Below are positions 37,529 through 46,376 of a DNA stretch of 64,000 bases, piece after piece. Origin of the DNA: Crocinitomix sp. (lineage in GTDB: Bacteria > Bacteroidota > Bacteroidia > Flavobacteriales_D > Crocinitomicaceae); NCBI GenBank assembly GCA_013138735.1, contig WTCE01000045.1:17921-81920 (forward strand), in the 5' to 3' direction. The translations under genes and the position numbers were made by a program. The notes below the pieces were generated by a model. The model was given only the letters and a program-made list of their open reading frames with translations. It did no database searches and was not told where the DNA came from. Position 1 is the first letter of the stretch. Each line of letters begins with the position of its first letter.

Positions 37529-37903
37529 ATGTTTAAATGGCTTCATCCAACAGTAAGAATAGTATTGCTTCTCCTCTTTGGTGTGATTTGCATTATTTTC
37601 CCGCTATGTATTTTGGATCATGAAGGAATTCGTAGCTTTATTGATATGTTGGATCGTCATTCACGTGACGACGGATTGTATTTCTTAATCGTTTACGCCT
37701 TAATTTGGTATGTTCCGTTAATTATAGGGATATGTATTTGGACGTTCGTGCCTTTAGGCTTGCTGATTGTTCATTTGAAAAACAAGAAAAAGAGAATAGG
37801 TTTAAAACGGGTTATTGATTCAATCAAAGACTGGGGAGATGAGGTGCATGTTTTTTTTATATCAAAAAAAAATTCAACCTTTCTTCATAAACATGCGTTT
37901 TGA
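37529..37903 (+). CDS. Small two-TM protein of unknown function
   Basis: The 124-residue product has two clear TM helices (about 9-29 and 50-82) around a short polar loop with EGIRSFIDMLDRHSRDD. A basic cytosolic tail follows (LKNKKKRIGLKRVIDSIKDWGDEVH). No known family is recognised. Codon use looks like the neighbouring genes. It lies 30 bp before the first of three tandem T9SS cargo genes on the same strand, but a functional link is not evident. Confidence 0.55.
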   Translation: MFKWLHPTVRIVLLLLFGVICIIFPLCILDHEGIRSFIDMLDRHSRDDGLYFLIVYALIWYVPLIIGICIWTFVPLGLLIVHLKNKKKRIGLKRVIDSIKDWGDEVHVFFISKKNSTFLHKHAF

Positions 37904-37932
37904 TAATATACTACCTAAAAGTAAAACCCAAT

Positions 37933-38826
37933 ATGAAGTTTTTTTTATTGACCGTATTGACCTTTATCTGCTCAATTATGGGCATCAGTCAAGAACTCAG
38001 CTTTGAGGAACTAGGAAGCGCTCCAGCCTATTGTCGTGTATATGGTTATCAAAGTGGTAATGGGAATGTGTATTCCTCTGCAACTGGCGGAACTCCCGAT
38101 TATTCTTACCTGTGGGAAAATCTAGGTACCGGAGATTTTTCAACAAATGCAACTTGGGGAGGACTTAATCCGGGAAGCTATAAAATTACGATAACAGATG
38201 CTATTGGCGCAACGATTAGCGAAACAATTACTTTGGATTCATTAAATGTGATTGCAGATTTCACTATGTTTTCTGATGATCTTTCAGGAATTCCTGGCGG
38301 ATTTATTGGTTTTGCTCCAGACACATTAGGGTTTATCAACTTATCGGAAAATTTTGGAAACCCAATTATTGAACCATGGTCGGACCCTCGATTCTTTTGG
38401 AACTTTAATAATCCCGAAGGAGATTGGTTGATAACAGAAGAATATGAGCCTACTATTTTTAAAGGCTATTTATACGGAGGAGAATTTGATGTTTGTCTTG
38501 TTGCTCAGAATAAAAATGGTTGCAAGGATACTATATGTAAAATTGTGGGATTGTTTGGATCTATGCTTGGAGTTGATGAGAATGCACAAAACGGAGTTTT
38601 CACAATTGCACCCAAAGCCAATAATAACGAAATTGTGATTACGACAGGAGGAATTCAAGACGCGTTAAGAATGAATTTATATTCACTTAGTGGACAATTC
38701 ATTCAAACTGAGCAAATCCTTAACCCAAGCACATCAATCCCATTTAATTTTGCCAACGGCATTTATCTCTATGAATTTGCAGACAAAAGTGGGCAAATTA
38801 TTTCGTCAGGAAAATTTAACTATTGA
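37933..38826 (+). CDS. Small T9SS cargo protein with SprB-like domain, tandem copy 1
   Basis: Translation from ATG 37933 gives 297 residues with a signal peptide (MKFFLLTVLTFICSIMGISQ). An SprB/Ig-like domain follows (about 45-105; SATGGTPDYSYLWEN ... LNPGSYKITITDAIG). The middle domain ends with two Cys in NGCKDTICK, and a C-terminal region looks like a short T9SS type A sorting sequence (LRMNLYSLSGQFIQTEQIL ... SSGKFNY). A longer upstream extension of the frame lacks a signal and is not used. The three tandem genes share this layout. Their role is unknown; secretion and surface display are likely. Confidence 0.8.
   Translation: MKFFLLTVLTFICSIMGISQELSFEELGSAPAYCRVYGYQSGNGNVYSSATGGTPDYSYLWENLGTGDFSTNATWGGLNPGSYKITITDAIGATISETITLDSLNVIADFTMFSDDLSGIPGGFIGFAPDTLGFINLSENFGNPIIEPWSDPRFFWNFNNPEGDWLITEEYEPTIFKGYLYGGEFDVCLVAQNKNGCKDTICKIVGLFGSMLGVDENAQNGVFTIAPKANNNEIVITTGGIQDALRMNLYSLSGQFIQTEQILNPSTSIPFNFANGIYLYEFADKSGQIISSGKFNY
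38701..38774 (+). repeat. 74-bp direct repeat shared with 40497-40570
   Basis: The 74 bases are identical to 40497-40570, inside the sorting-domain ends of tandem copies 1 and 3. The corresponding part of copy 2 is clearly diverged in DNA and protein. A perfectly conserved block flanked by diverged sequence suggests recent gene conversion between copies 1 and 3. It starts after a single mismatch at 38700 and ends before one at 38775. Confidence 0.8.
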
Positions 38827-38836
38827 TTTAATTGCT

Positions 38837-39727
38837 ATGAAAAAATTCTTATTTGTTTCACTCACTATTTTCAGTTCGTTGACTGGTATTAGCCAAGACC
38901 TCAGTTTTGCTGAAATTGGCAGTGAACCTGCTTTTTGCCGCCTATTTAGCTACCAAAACGGAAATGGAATAGTTTACGCATCTGCTACTGGAGGAACGCC
39001 CGACTATTCTTATCAATGTGAACATCTTGAAACAGGTGAAGTTTTTCCTGGAGGCACTTGGGGCGGACGAAACCCAGGAACTTATAAGTTCACTGTAACA
39101 GATGCAGCAGGTGATACATTTAGCGAAACGATAACTTTAGATTCTGTAAATATAATTGCCGATTTTCATGTCTTTTCTGATGATCTTTCTGAGATTGCGG
39201 ATGGATATATTGGTTTTGCACCCGACACACTTGGCTTTATTAATCTTTCAGAAAACTTTGCGAACCCTAATAATCCAGTGGCAGATTCAACTTGTTTTTG
39301 GAACTTTAATCCACCAACTGATGAATGGATAATTAGCCACGATTTTACTTCCACGATTTACAAAGGATTTTTATATGGTGGAGAATTTGACGTTTGCCTT
39401 GTAACTCTTAATAAAAATGGTTGCGCAGATTCGACTTGTAAAACTATAGGCTTATTTGGGTCACTCGCTGGAGTTGATGACAATGAGCAAAATGGAGTTT
39501 TTACAATTACCCCCAAAGCCAACAATAACGAGATTGTAATTACAAAAGGTGGACTTGAAGGAAATTTGAGAATGAATATTTATTCAGTCAGCGGACAATT
39601 AATTTACCGCGAGGAGCTTATAAATTCAACAACAAACATCCCTTTTTATTATGACCGGGGAATTTATTTCTATGAGTTTGCAGATAAAAATGGGCAAATT
39701 ATTTCGTCTGGAAAATTTAACTTTTAA
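38837..39727 (+). CDS. Small T9SS cargo protein with SprB-like domain, tandem copy 2
   Basis: From ATG 38837 the product has 296 residues and the same layout as its neighbours. The signal peptide (MKKFLFVSLTIFSSLTGISQ) is followed by an SprB-like domain (SATGGTPDYSYQCEHLETG), then a middle domain with two Cys (KNGCADSTCKTIG) and a short type A-like sorting ending (IYSVSGQLIYREELIN ... SSGKFNF). It has diverged more than copies 1 and 3 at the C terminus. One extra Cys (YQCEH) replaces the Trp in the usual YxWE. A longer frame upstream reads through the end of copy 1 and is not coding. Confidence 0.8.
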   Translation: MKKFLFVSLTIFSSLTGISQDLSFAEIGSEPAFCRLFSYQNGNGIVYASATGGTPDYSYQCEHLETGEVFPGGTWGGRNPGTYKFTVTDAAGDTFSETITLDSVNIIADFHVFSDDLSEIADGYIGFAPDTLGFINLSENFANPNNPVADSTCFWNFNPPTDEWIISHDFTSTIYKGFLYGGEFDVCLVTLNKNGCADSTCKTIGLFGSLAGVDDNEQNGVFTITPKANNNEIVITKGGLEGNLRMNIYSVSGQLIYREELINSTTNIPFYYDRGIYFYEFADKNGQIISSGKFNF

Positions 39728-39731
39728 CACT

Positions 39732-40622
39732 ATGAAACACATTTTACTTATCCTAACAGGTTTGATCATTTCTTCAACCGGCATTAGTCAAGAACTCAGT
39801 TTTGACGAAATTGGTGGTTCACCTGCATATTGCCGTCTATACGGCTACCAAAGTGGTAATGGTCAAGTGTATGCATCTGCTGCGGGCGGAACGCCCAGTT
39901 ATTCATACGAATGGGAACATCTTGAATCTGGAGTAACAAACACAAACTCTACCTGGGGAGGCTTGAACCCTGGCACCTATACTATTACAATAACGGATGA
40001 TGTAGGGGCAATGATCTCTGAAACTATTATATTAGATTCAATAACTGTTGTTGCCGATTTTACGGCGTTTTCAGATGATCTTTCGGAAATTCCGGGCGGA
40101 TATATCGGTTATGCACCCGACACTTTGGGATTTGTTAACCTATCGGAAGGAACAGAAAATCCAATTAATCCATTAGCGGATGAAAGATTCTTTTGGAATT
40201 TTGATTCCCCAGATGAAGAATGGCTAATAACAGACGAAGTGGACGAAACGCAATTTAAAGGCTATTTATACGGCGGAGAATTTGACGTTTGCCTAGTCGC
40301 TCAAAATAAAAATGGTTGCAAGGATACTATCTGTAAAGTTGTTGGCTTGTTCGGATCACTAATTGGAGTTGATGACAATGAGCTAAACGGAGTTTTTACA
40401 ATTTCCCCTAAAGCCAATCAGAACGAAATTGTGATTACGACAGGAGGAATTCATGGCGCTTTAAAAATGAACTTATATTCACTTAGTGGACAATTAATTC
40501 AAACTGAGCAAATCCTTAACCCAAGCACATCAATCCCATTTAATTTTGCCAACGGCATTTATCTCTATGAGTTTGCAGACAAAAATGGGCAAATTATTTC
40601 GTCAGGAAAATTCAACTTTTAA
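39732..40622 (+). CDS. Small T9SS cargo protein with SprB-like domain, tandem copy 3
   Basis: From ATG 39732 the product has 296 residues: signal peptide (MKHILLILTGLIISSTGISQ), SprB-like domain (SAAGGTPSYSYEWEHLESG ... LNPGTYTITITDDVG), middle domain with NGCKDTICKVVG, and a sorting-like ending (LYSLSGQLIQTEQIL ... SSGKFNF). Spacing to copy 2 is 4 bases and to the small lipoprotein gene 10 bases, so copies and lipoprotein may form an operon. The ending is nearly identical to copy 1, including a 74-base perfect match. Confidence 0.8.
   Translation: MKHILLILTGLIISSTGISQELSFDEIGGSPAYCRLYGYQSGNGQVYASAAGGTPSYSYEWEHLESGVTNTNSTWGGLNPGTYTITITDDVGAMISETIILDSITVVADFTAFSDDLSEIPGGYIGYAPDTLGFVNLSEGTENPINPLADERFFWNFDSPDEEWLITDEVDETQFKGYLYGGEFDVCLVAQNKNGCKDTICKVVGLFGSLIGVDDNELNGVFTISPKANQNEIVITTGGIHGALKMNLYSLSGQLIQTEQILNPSTSIPFNFANGIYLYEFADKNGQIISSGKFNF
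40497..40570 (+). repeat. 74-bp direct repeat shared with 38701-38774
   Basis: This is the second member of the perfect repeat inside tandem copy 3. Such repeats also allow deletion or duplication of whole copies by recombination, so copy number may vary between strains. Confidence 0.8.
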
Positions 40623-40632
40623 TTCTATTATT

Positions 40633-40872
40633 ATGAAAAATGCATTAATTCTAATCCTAGCAACAGGTTCCATTTTAGCTTCATGTTCAAAAACGTACAC
40701 TTGCGACTGTACCGAATCCTATGACGGTGCCAGCGAATCATTTACTCATGTGATGAGCGAAGAAATTGAAGGATTAAAAAAATCAGAAGCTGAACAAAAA
40801 TGTGCTCAAGGGAATGTTGGTCCACAAACTCTTATAGGTGAGACGTGGGGCATAAGTTGTGAATTGAAGTAA
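40633..40872 (+). CDS. Small lipoprotein
   Basis: The 79-residue product (ATG 40633) has a lipoprotein signal with lipobox ILASC (Cys 17). A Cys-rich mature part follows (TYTCDCTESY ... AEQKCAQGNVG ... GISCELK). Four mature Cys besides the lipid-bearing one suggest disulfides in the periplasm. The domain is not recognised with certainty. It is the last gene of the tandem T9SS cargo run, 10 bases after copy 3, and may be co-transcribed with it. Confidence 0.65.
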   Translation: MKNALILILATGSILASCSKTYTCDCTESYDGASESFTHVMSEEIEGLKKSEAEQKCAQGNVGPQTLIGETWGISCELK

Positions 40873-40991
40873 ATTTCTTCCTACTTATCGCCTAACAAAT
40901 GTTTTGTGTTAAAACTGTTGTGAATTGTAATGATTCAACATTAATATCGACCTCTTAACATGATTTTAACCGTTATCGAACAAATTCTCTT

Positions 40992-40999
40992 TATTTTTG
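40992..40999 (+). promoter_or_regulatory. Bacteroidota -7 box before the PIG-L/symporter operon
   Basis: TATTTTTG matches TAnnTTTG, 20 bp before the ATG at 41019. It is a plausible promoter for the deacetylase, the membrane peptide, the symporter and perhaps the DUF2911 gene. No strong -33 box can be named. Confidence 0.4.
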
Positions 41000-41018
41000 T
41001 TTGTTACAACACACACTT

Positions 41019-43460
41019 ATGAGGTATTTCGTTTTTATATTTTCTTTCTTTATTGCAAGCGCAGGATTCAGTAATAAAACTGCATCTGAAATCTATGTTG
41101 ATTTAGAAAAAGTACATTCTTTAAAACGGGTACTTTACATTGCTGCGCATCCTGATGATGAAAACACACGGGCTTTGGCTTGGTTCTCTTTAGGCGAAAA
41201 AGCAGAAACGGCGTACCTATCATTAACACGCGGAGATGGAGGACAAAATTTAATTGGAGATGAACTTAGTGAAGATTTAGGTGTTTTAAGAACACAAGAA
41301 TTATTAGCCGCTCGCGGCATTGACGGTGCAAGACAATATTTTACCCGAGCAGTTGACTTTGGTTATTCAAAATCCGCCCAAGAATCATTAGAGAAATGGG
41401 GAAAGGATGATATTTTGAGTGATGTTGTTCTAGTAATTCGGCAATTCAAACCAGATGTTATTATTACGCGCTTTCCAGCTGATAAACGCGCTGGACATGG
41501 ACATCATACAGCGGCAACATTATTGGCCTTAGAAGCATTTGAAAAAGCCGCGGATCCTAATTATTTACCAGAACAAGTTCAGGCGCACGGAGCATGGAAA
41601 ACAACCTCTATTTATTGGAATTCATCCGTTTGGTGGGATAAAGAATTAAGCACAACTGCCAAAAACGATCCAAAATATTTAGTACAAGAAATTGGTGGTT
41701 ATAATTCACACTTAGGCATGTCTTATAATGAAATTGGAACATTGGCCAGAAGTCAACATAAATGCCAAGGATTTGGAGCAATTGTTGAGCGTGGTTCATT
41801 GATTGAATACTTCCAACATTTGGATGGCAAACAATTAGAAAATTCATTTTTCGAAAACAATACCATGTCTTGGACAAAGCTTGTTTCCAATAAATTCTCA
41901 GATGAATTTGATGCTTTATTGGCCGATTTTGATTTTAAAGTATTGGAAAATAATGTTCCGGCTTTATTGTCGATTCGAAAAAAATTGAATGTTGTTCCAG
42001 CCTCAAATTTAGATGCTATTCGAAAAGAAAAGGTGGCTGAAATTGATCGGATTATTGTGGACTGTTTGGGACTTTATGCTGAGATTGTCAGTTCGGACTA
42101 TGCTTATGTGCAAGGCGAAGAGTTTACTGTGAACTATAACTTAACCAACAGATCGAGCAGAAATGTGCAGCTCATGAGCATGCAGGGTAAAGAAATGGTG
42201 CTTCTGCTCCAACAAAACAAAACGCTGAGTAAAGAAGTTACAATCAATAATAGCTCGGACTATTCAACACCTTATTGGTTAAAAAATCCTTTTGTTAATC
42301 TTTTCAAAATAGATGACCCTGCTGATTTAGGGAAAGCAGAAGGAGATGCAACGTTTAGCGAAAAACTTACCTTTATTATTGACGGTGATCAAATTCAATT
42401 AGAAATTCCTGTCACACATAAATGGCGCGATCCATCTTATGGTGAACGCCGAAGAAACGTGATTTCTGCTCCAGATTATTCGGTGAATTTTGATCAAAAA
42501 TCGATTATTCTAAAGCCTGGACAAGAGAAAACGATCCGTGTTAAAATTCATGCTTATAAGGAAAAATTGACTGATGAAATAATCATAAAGGCACCAGAAG
42601 GATGGCAAGTATCTCCAGAAAAAATTGAGATTAATACCACAGCTCGTCACGAGGAAGTTTGGGCAGAAATTACTATTAAATCCAACGAACAAAGTAAGCG
42701 TGGAGATTTAGTGTTAGCCGACTCGAACGGAAAACCATTAAAGTCGCTCACCGAAATTACGTACGATCACATTCCAACCCAAGTTATTTACAAACCTGCA
42801 TCACTTATTTGTATTCCATTAAAAGCCGATATTGTTGCTGGAAACGTGGCCTACATTAAAGGCGCTGGAGATGCCGTTGCGCAAGCAACAACGCAATTAG
42901 GATTTAATGTAACTGAATACGAAGTGAGTGATTTAGCTACATTAGATTTGAGTAAATTTCAATCGGTGATTTTAGGAATTCGCATTTATAATATCCATCC
43001 AGAATTGCACAATTTTGATGCGAAATTATTCAAGTACGTTTCAGATGGTGGAAATTTAGTCATGCAATACAATACTGCTGGACGGTCGTCTTCTGGACAA
43101 TCCTTTGGTCCCATTCCTTTTGAATTATCGCGCAAGCGTGTAACGGAAGAAGATTCGAAAGTGACATTTTTAGCACCGGATCATCAAATTATGAATAAGC
43201 CGAATAAAATTACTCAAGTTGATTTTGAAGGTTGGGTGCAAGAGCGCGGTTTATACTTTGCTGACAATTGGAACGAAGCCTATACTCCACTCTTTTCTTG
43301 GAATGACACTGGTGAAGATCCAGTTAATGGTGCATTAATTGTAGCCAAACATGGCAAGGGGCAATTCGTTTATACTGGCATCTCATTTTTTAGAGAATTG
43401 CCGAATGGTGTAGCAGGCGCCTATCGTTTATTTGCTAATATTTTAAGCTACCAGCAATGA
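41019..43460 (+). CDS. Secreted PIG-L family deacetylase, large form
   Basis: The ATG at 41019 gives 813 residues with a signal peptide (MRYFVFIFSFFIASAGFS). An upstream TTG would weaken it. The N-terminal PIG-L/LmbE domain (about 35-270) has the zinc motif AAHPDDE (His 44, Asp 46, Asp 47) and the distal GHGHHTAA, as in N-acetylglucosaminyl deacetylases such as MshB/BshB. A beta-sandwich region (380-590) and a C-terminal GATase1-like domain (about 610-810; QYNTAGRSSSGQS) follow. Large exported forms of this kind are frequent in Bacteroidota; a glycan substrate in the periplasm is likely but unproven. The stop overlaps the start of a 48-residue gene (ATGA). Confidence 0.88.
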   Translation: MRYFVFIFSFFIASAGFSNKTASEIYVDLEKVHSLKRVLYIAAHPDDENTRALAWFSLGEKAETAYLSLTRGDGGQNLIGDELSEDLGVLRTQELLAARGIDGARQYFTRAVDFGYSKSAQESLEKWGKDDILSDVVLVIRQFKPDVIITRFPADKRAGHGHHTAATLLALEAFEKAADPNYLPEQVQAHGAWKTTSIYWNSSVWWDKELSTTAKNDPKYLVQEIGGYNSHLGMSYNEIGTLARSQHKCQGFGAIVERGSLIEYFQHLDGKQLENSFFENNTMSWTKLVSNKFSDEFDALLADFDFKVLENNVPALLSIRKKLNVVPASNLDAIRKEKVAEIDRIIVDCLGLYAEIVSSDYAYVQGEEFTVNYNLTNRSSRNVQLMSMQGKEMVLLLQQNKTLSKEVTINNSSDYSTPYWLKNPFVNLFKIDDPADLGKAEGDATFSEKLTFIIDGDQIQLEIPVTHKWRDPSYGERRRNVISAPDYSVNFDQKSIILKPGQEKTIRVKIHAYKEKLTDEIIIKAPEGWQVSPEKIEINTTARHEEVWAEITIKSNEQSKRGDLVLADSNGKPLKSLTEITYDHIPTQVIYKPASLICIPLKADIVAGNVAYIKGAGDAVAQATTQLGFNVTEYEVSDLATLDLSKFQSVILGIRIYNIHPELHNFDAKLFKYVSDGGNLVMQYNTAGRSSSGQSFGPIPFELSRKRVTEEDSKVTFLAPDHQIMNKPNKITQVDFEGWVQERGLYFADNWNEAYTPLFSWNDTGEDPVNGALIVAKHGKGQFVYTGISFFRELPNGVAGAYRLFANILSYQQ

Positions 43461-43603
43461 AAGAGCAGCAAGAAATAATAGATTCTGAAATAGTTGAGAA
43501 GGAAAAACCAACCAATTGGAAGGCATGGTATTGGGGTCTTGCTATTTTCTTGGCGATTCAAATCATTCTATTCGTATTAATTTCTAATTCCTATGGAGAA
43601 TGA
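43457..43603 (+). CDS. 48-residue single-TM protein between deacetylase and symporter
   Basis: A short frame runs from ATG 43457 to TGA 43603. The product has an acidic-polar N terminus (MKEQQEIIDSEIVEKEKPTN), one TM helix (about 24-42; WYWGLAIFLAIQIILFVLI) and a short tail. Its start overlaps the deacetylase stop (ATGA) and its stop overlaps the symporter start (ATGA). This double coupling is strong evidence that it is translated. It is a good candidate for a small accessory subunit of the symporter. No family is recognised at this length. Confidence 0.8.
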   Translation: MKEQQEIIDSEIVEKEKPTNWKAWYWGLAIFLAIQIILFVLISNSYGE

Positions 43604-45303
43604 GTTGGATTGATTGGGTCATATTAATAGGCACATTGCTCGCCATTGTTTTATACGGATCATGGAAGACGCGGAAAAATAATAATCTTGAAGGTTATTT
43701 AAAAGGCAATAATTCTGAAAATTGGATGACGATTGGTTTGTCCATAATGGCGACACAAGCCAGTGCTATTACTTTTTTATCTACACCAGGACAAGCTTAT
43801 GAAAGCGGAATGGGATTTATCCAAATCTATTTTGGATTGCCATTGGCAATGATTATCATCTCCGTCTTCTTTTTACCTATTTATTATAAGTTAAAAGTAT
43901 ACACGGCCTACGAGTATTTAGAAGGGCGTTTTGATGTAAGAGTACGCTCATTTACCGCCTTCTTATTCTTAATGTCTCGCGGATTAGCTGCGGGAATCAC
44001 CATTTTCGCTCCATCCATTATCCTTTCGACTTTATTGGGCTGGGACCTGAACTTAACCTGTTTCGTGATAGGAGGATTAGTAATTGTGTATACCGTTTCA
44101 GGCGGAAGCCGTGCAGTCTCCTTAACGCAAAAATGGCAAATGGCCGTTATCATGGCCGGAATGTTTGTGGCCTTTTATTATGTTTTAGATAGTTTTCCAG
44201 AAGGAGTTGGATTTACTGAAGGAATTGATATTGCAGGTCGTTTGGGCAAAATGGAAATTGTAGACACCTCAATTGACCCGACAAACCGTTATACAATTTG
44301 GTCTGGATTAATTGGTGGCTTGTTCTTATCCTTATCCTACTTTGGTACCGATCAATCACAAGTTCAGCGCTATTTGGGTGGGAAATCGTTAAAAGCCTCC
44401 CGAATGGGATTGATGTTTAATGGTTTGATGAAGATTCCAATGCAATTCTTCATCCTATTGGTTGGTGTAATGGTTTTTGTATCGTTTCAGTTCAATAAGC
44501 CGCCAATTATATTCAATAGTTCATCCACCACTGTTAATACGCAACAAAACGAAAAATTATTAGAGATCGAAGCGGAATATGATCAAGTCTTTCAATTAAA
44601 AGAAGAAGCCTTAACAAGTTGGAATGCTGGAGAATCAGACAATTTTGAATTGGTGCAAGGACTTCAAAAAAATCAAGATGTATTGCGTGAGGAATATAAA
44701 GCAGTTATGTTTGATTTGGACGATTCATATAACTCAGAAGATCATGATTATATCTTCCTAACCTTTGTGTTAAACTTTTTACCAAAAGGATTAATTGGCT
44801 TATTGCTTGCCATGATATTTTCGGCGGCAATGTCTTCCACAGCTGGAGAATTAAATGCTTTAGCATCCACGACCACTATTGATTTTTACAAGAAATTTTT
44901 CTCTAAATCAGATGATGAGAAAAAAGATCTGCGTGTGAGTAAACTTTTGACTGTAGGCTGGGGTCTTTTGGCCATAATGGTGGCCTTAACCGCTGGATTA
45001 TTTGACAACCTCATTGAACTCGTTAACATACTAGGATCATTGTTCTACGGAACAATATTAGGGGTGTTCTTATTGGCCTTTTTCTTTAAATGGGTGAACG
45101 CTAAAGCCACATTATTTGCAGCTATTAGTGCACAGCTCACCATCTTTTTTATTCACTTTTTATACGTTTATAAATTCATTGACATCAGCTATTTATTATA
45201 TACCTTTATTGGTGGTATAATGGTTGTAGTAGTTGGCATAATATTACAAGTCTTTTTTAAGGACGCTCCAAAGGACAATTTAAACACGGAAATAATTGAT
45301 TAA
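43600..45303 (+). CDS. Sodium:solute symporter (SSS family)
   Basis: The 567-residue protein has about 13 TM helices. SSS features include LEGYLKGNNSENWMTIGLS near the N terminus, the TVSGGSRAVSLTQKWQ segment and IFSAAMSSTAGELNALAS. A large polar loop (about 305-385) contains a coiled region, as in the Bacteroidota branch of the family. The substrate cannot be read from sequence; proximity to the exported PIG-L deacetylase suggests an amino sugar or related product (inference). It starts inside the stop of the 48-residue TM gene and is followed after 16 bp by the DUF2911 gene. Confidence 0.9.
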   Translation: MSWIDWVILIGTLLAIVLYGSWKTRKNNNLEGYLKGNNSENWMTIGLSIMATQASAITFLSTPGQAYESGMGFIQIYFGLPLAMIIISVFFLPIYYKLKVYTAYEYLEGRFDVRVRSFTAFLFLMSRGLAAGITIFAPSIILSTLLGWDLNLTCFVIGGLVIVYTVSGGSRAVSLTQKWQMAVIMAGMFVAFYYVLDSFPEGVGFTEGIDIAGRLGKMEIVDTSIDPTNRYTIWSGLIGGLFLSLSYFGTDQSQVQRYLGGKSLKASRMGLMFNGLMKIPMQFFILLVGVMVFVSFQFNKPPIIFNSSSTTVNTQQNEKLLEIEAEYDQVFQLKEEALTSWNAGESDNFELVQGLQKNQDVLREEYKAVMFDLDDSYNSEDHDYIFLTFVLNFLPKGLIGLLLAMIFSAAMSSTAGELNALASTTTIDFYKKFFSKSDDEKKDLRVSKLLTVGWGLLAIMVALTAGLFDNLIELVNILGSLFYGTILGVFLLAFFFKWVNAKATLFAAISAQLTIFFIHFLYVYKFIDISYLLYTFIGGIMVVVVGIILQVFFKDAPKDNLNTEIID

Positions 45304-45319
45304 TACAAAATAATAAAAT

Positions 45320-46156
45320 ATGAAAAATTTACTCTTTTTATTCGCAGCCACATTATTTGGCGGAACAGCTATAGCGCAAGATTTACCTCAACCAAGTCCA
45401 TCTGCTAAAATTGAACAGGTAGTAGGATTAACTGCTCTCACAATTGAATATTCAAGACCGAGTGCAAAAGGCAGAACAATTTTTGGCGAATTGGTTCCTT
45501 ATGACGAAGTATGGCGACTAGGCGCTAATGCGTGTACAAAATTTACCACTTCAACTGAGATTAATATTCAAGGCCAATTATTAGCCGCTGGTACTTACGC
45601 AGTTTTTGCGGTTCCATCAGCAAGCGGAACGTGGAAAATGTTATTCAATTCTGACACGGAGCAATGGGGTGCTGGAAGTTATGATGCCACAAAAGATGTT
45701 GTTACAGCGATTGTTAAAACCAGAGAAAATGCAATGACGGAGACTTTTACAATTGCTCTGAATGACGTTACAAACAATTCTGCCAAGCTCACAATAATGT
45801 GGGATAAAATCAGAGTTGATTTGGAACTAGGCGTTGAAACTCAAGAATTTGCTGATGCTAATATTAGAGCTGCCATTGCAAAAGGTGAAGATTTGGACAA
45901 AGTATATTATAAAGCAGCAGCCTATTATTTTAATATCGTAGGTAATGAGAAAAAAGCTTTGGGTTATATTCATAAAGGCTTAAATGAAAAAGAAGGTCAC
46001 GCGCTTCACTTTTTAAGAGCGCAAATTTTGCAAAAGCAAGGACATACCAAAGAAGCAATTGAATCTGCTGAAAAAGCCTATGAATTAGCAATGGCAGTAG
46101 AAAGCAAAGGATGGGCTGATTATATTGAGGGGTATGTTAAGGAATGGAAGAAGTAG
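45320..46156 (+). CDS. DUF2911 secreted protein with C-terminal TPR-like helices
   Basis: The 278-residue product has a signal peptide (to Ala-Gln near 20) and a DUF2911 domain (about 25-170). Typical blocks are LTIEYSRPSAKGRTIFG, VPYDEVWRLGANACTKF and LLAAGTYAVFAVP. A helical pair at 185-278 (GNEKKALGYIHKGLNEKEGH ... GHTKEAIESAEKAYELA) looks TPR-like. DUF2911 proteins are very common in Bacteroidota and their function is unknown. It is probably the last gene of the PIG-L/symporter operon, with the stop followed by a spacer containing repeats. Confidence 0.9.
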   Translation: MKNLLFLFAATLFGGTAIAQDLPQPSPSAKIEQVVGLTALTIEYSRPSAKGRTIFGELVPYDEVWRLGANACTKFTTSTEINIQGQLLAAGTYAVFAVPSASGTWKMLFNSDTEQWGAGSYDATKDVVTAIVKTRENAMTETFTIALNDVTNNSAKLTIMWDKIRVDLELGVETQEFADANIRAAIAKGEDLDKVYYKAAAYYFNIVGNEKKALGYIHKGLNEKEGHALHFLRAQILQKQGHTKEAIESAEKAYELAMAVESKGWADYIEGYVKEWKK

Positions 46157-46271
46157 TCTTTAGTCAATAGGCAGGAATAGGTAAAAGGTATTTGGTTACT
46201 CTTAGCATGTTTAAACTATTTGATCTGCGAATTATCTGCTTGATCTGCGTTAACTGTGTTCTATAAAATGC

Positions 46272-46297
46272 TTGATTGATTGATTGATTGATTGATT
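46272..46297. repeat. TTGA tetranucleotide tandem repeat (6.5 units)
   Basis: The 26-base tract TTGATTGATTGA... holds six and a half units of TTGA with no interruption, about 80 bp before the ATG of the gene at 46377. Such microsatellites change length by slipped-strand pairing and in other bacteria alter promoter spacing. Whether it affects expression here is unknown. Confidence 0.85.
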
Positions 46298-46376
46298 AGC
46301 AATTATTCAGAAGGCGAAAGGTAGTATTTAGACCGCTTGCTTTGCTCAATGTTGTGTTTAATTGAGAATACTAATA

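Noticed and set aside
37900..37932. Upstream extension of T9SS cargo copy 1, and similar extensions of copies 2 and 3 and the small lipoprotein
   Set aside because: These frames run into the preceding gene and lack a signal peptide, whereas the internal ATGs give clear signal sequences.
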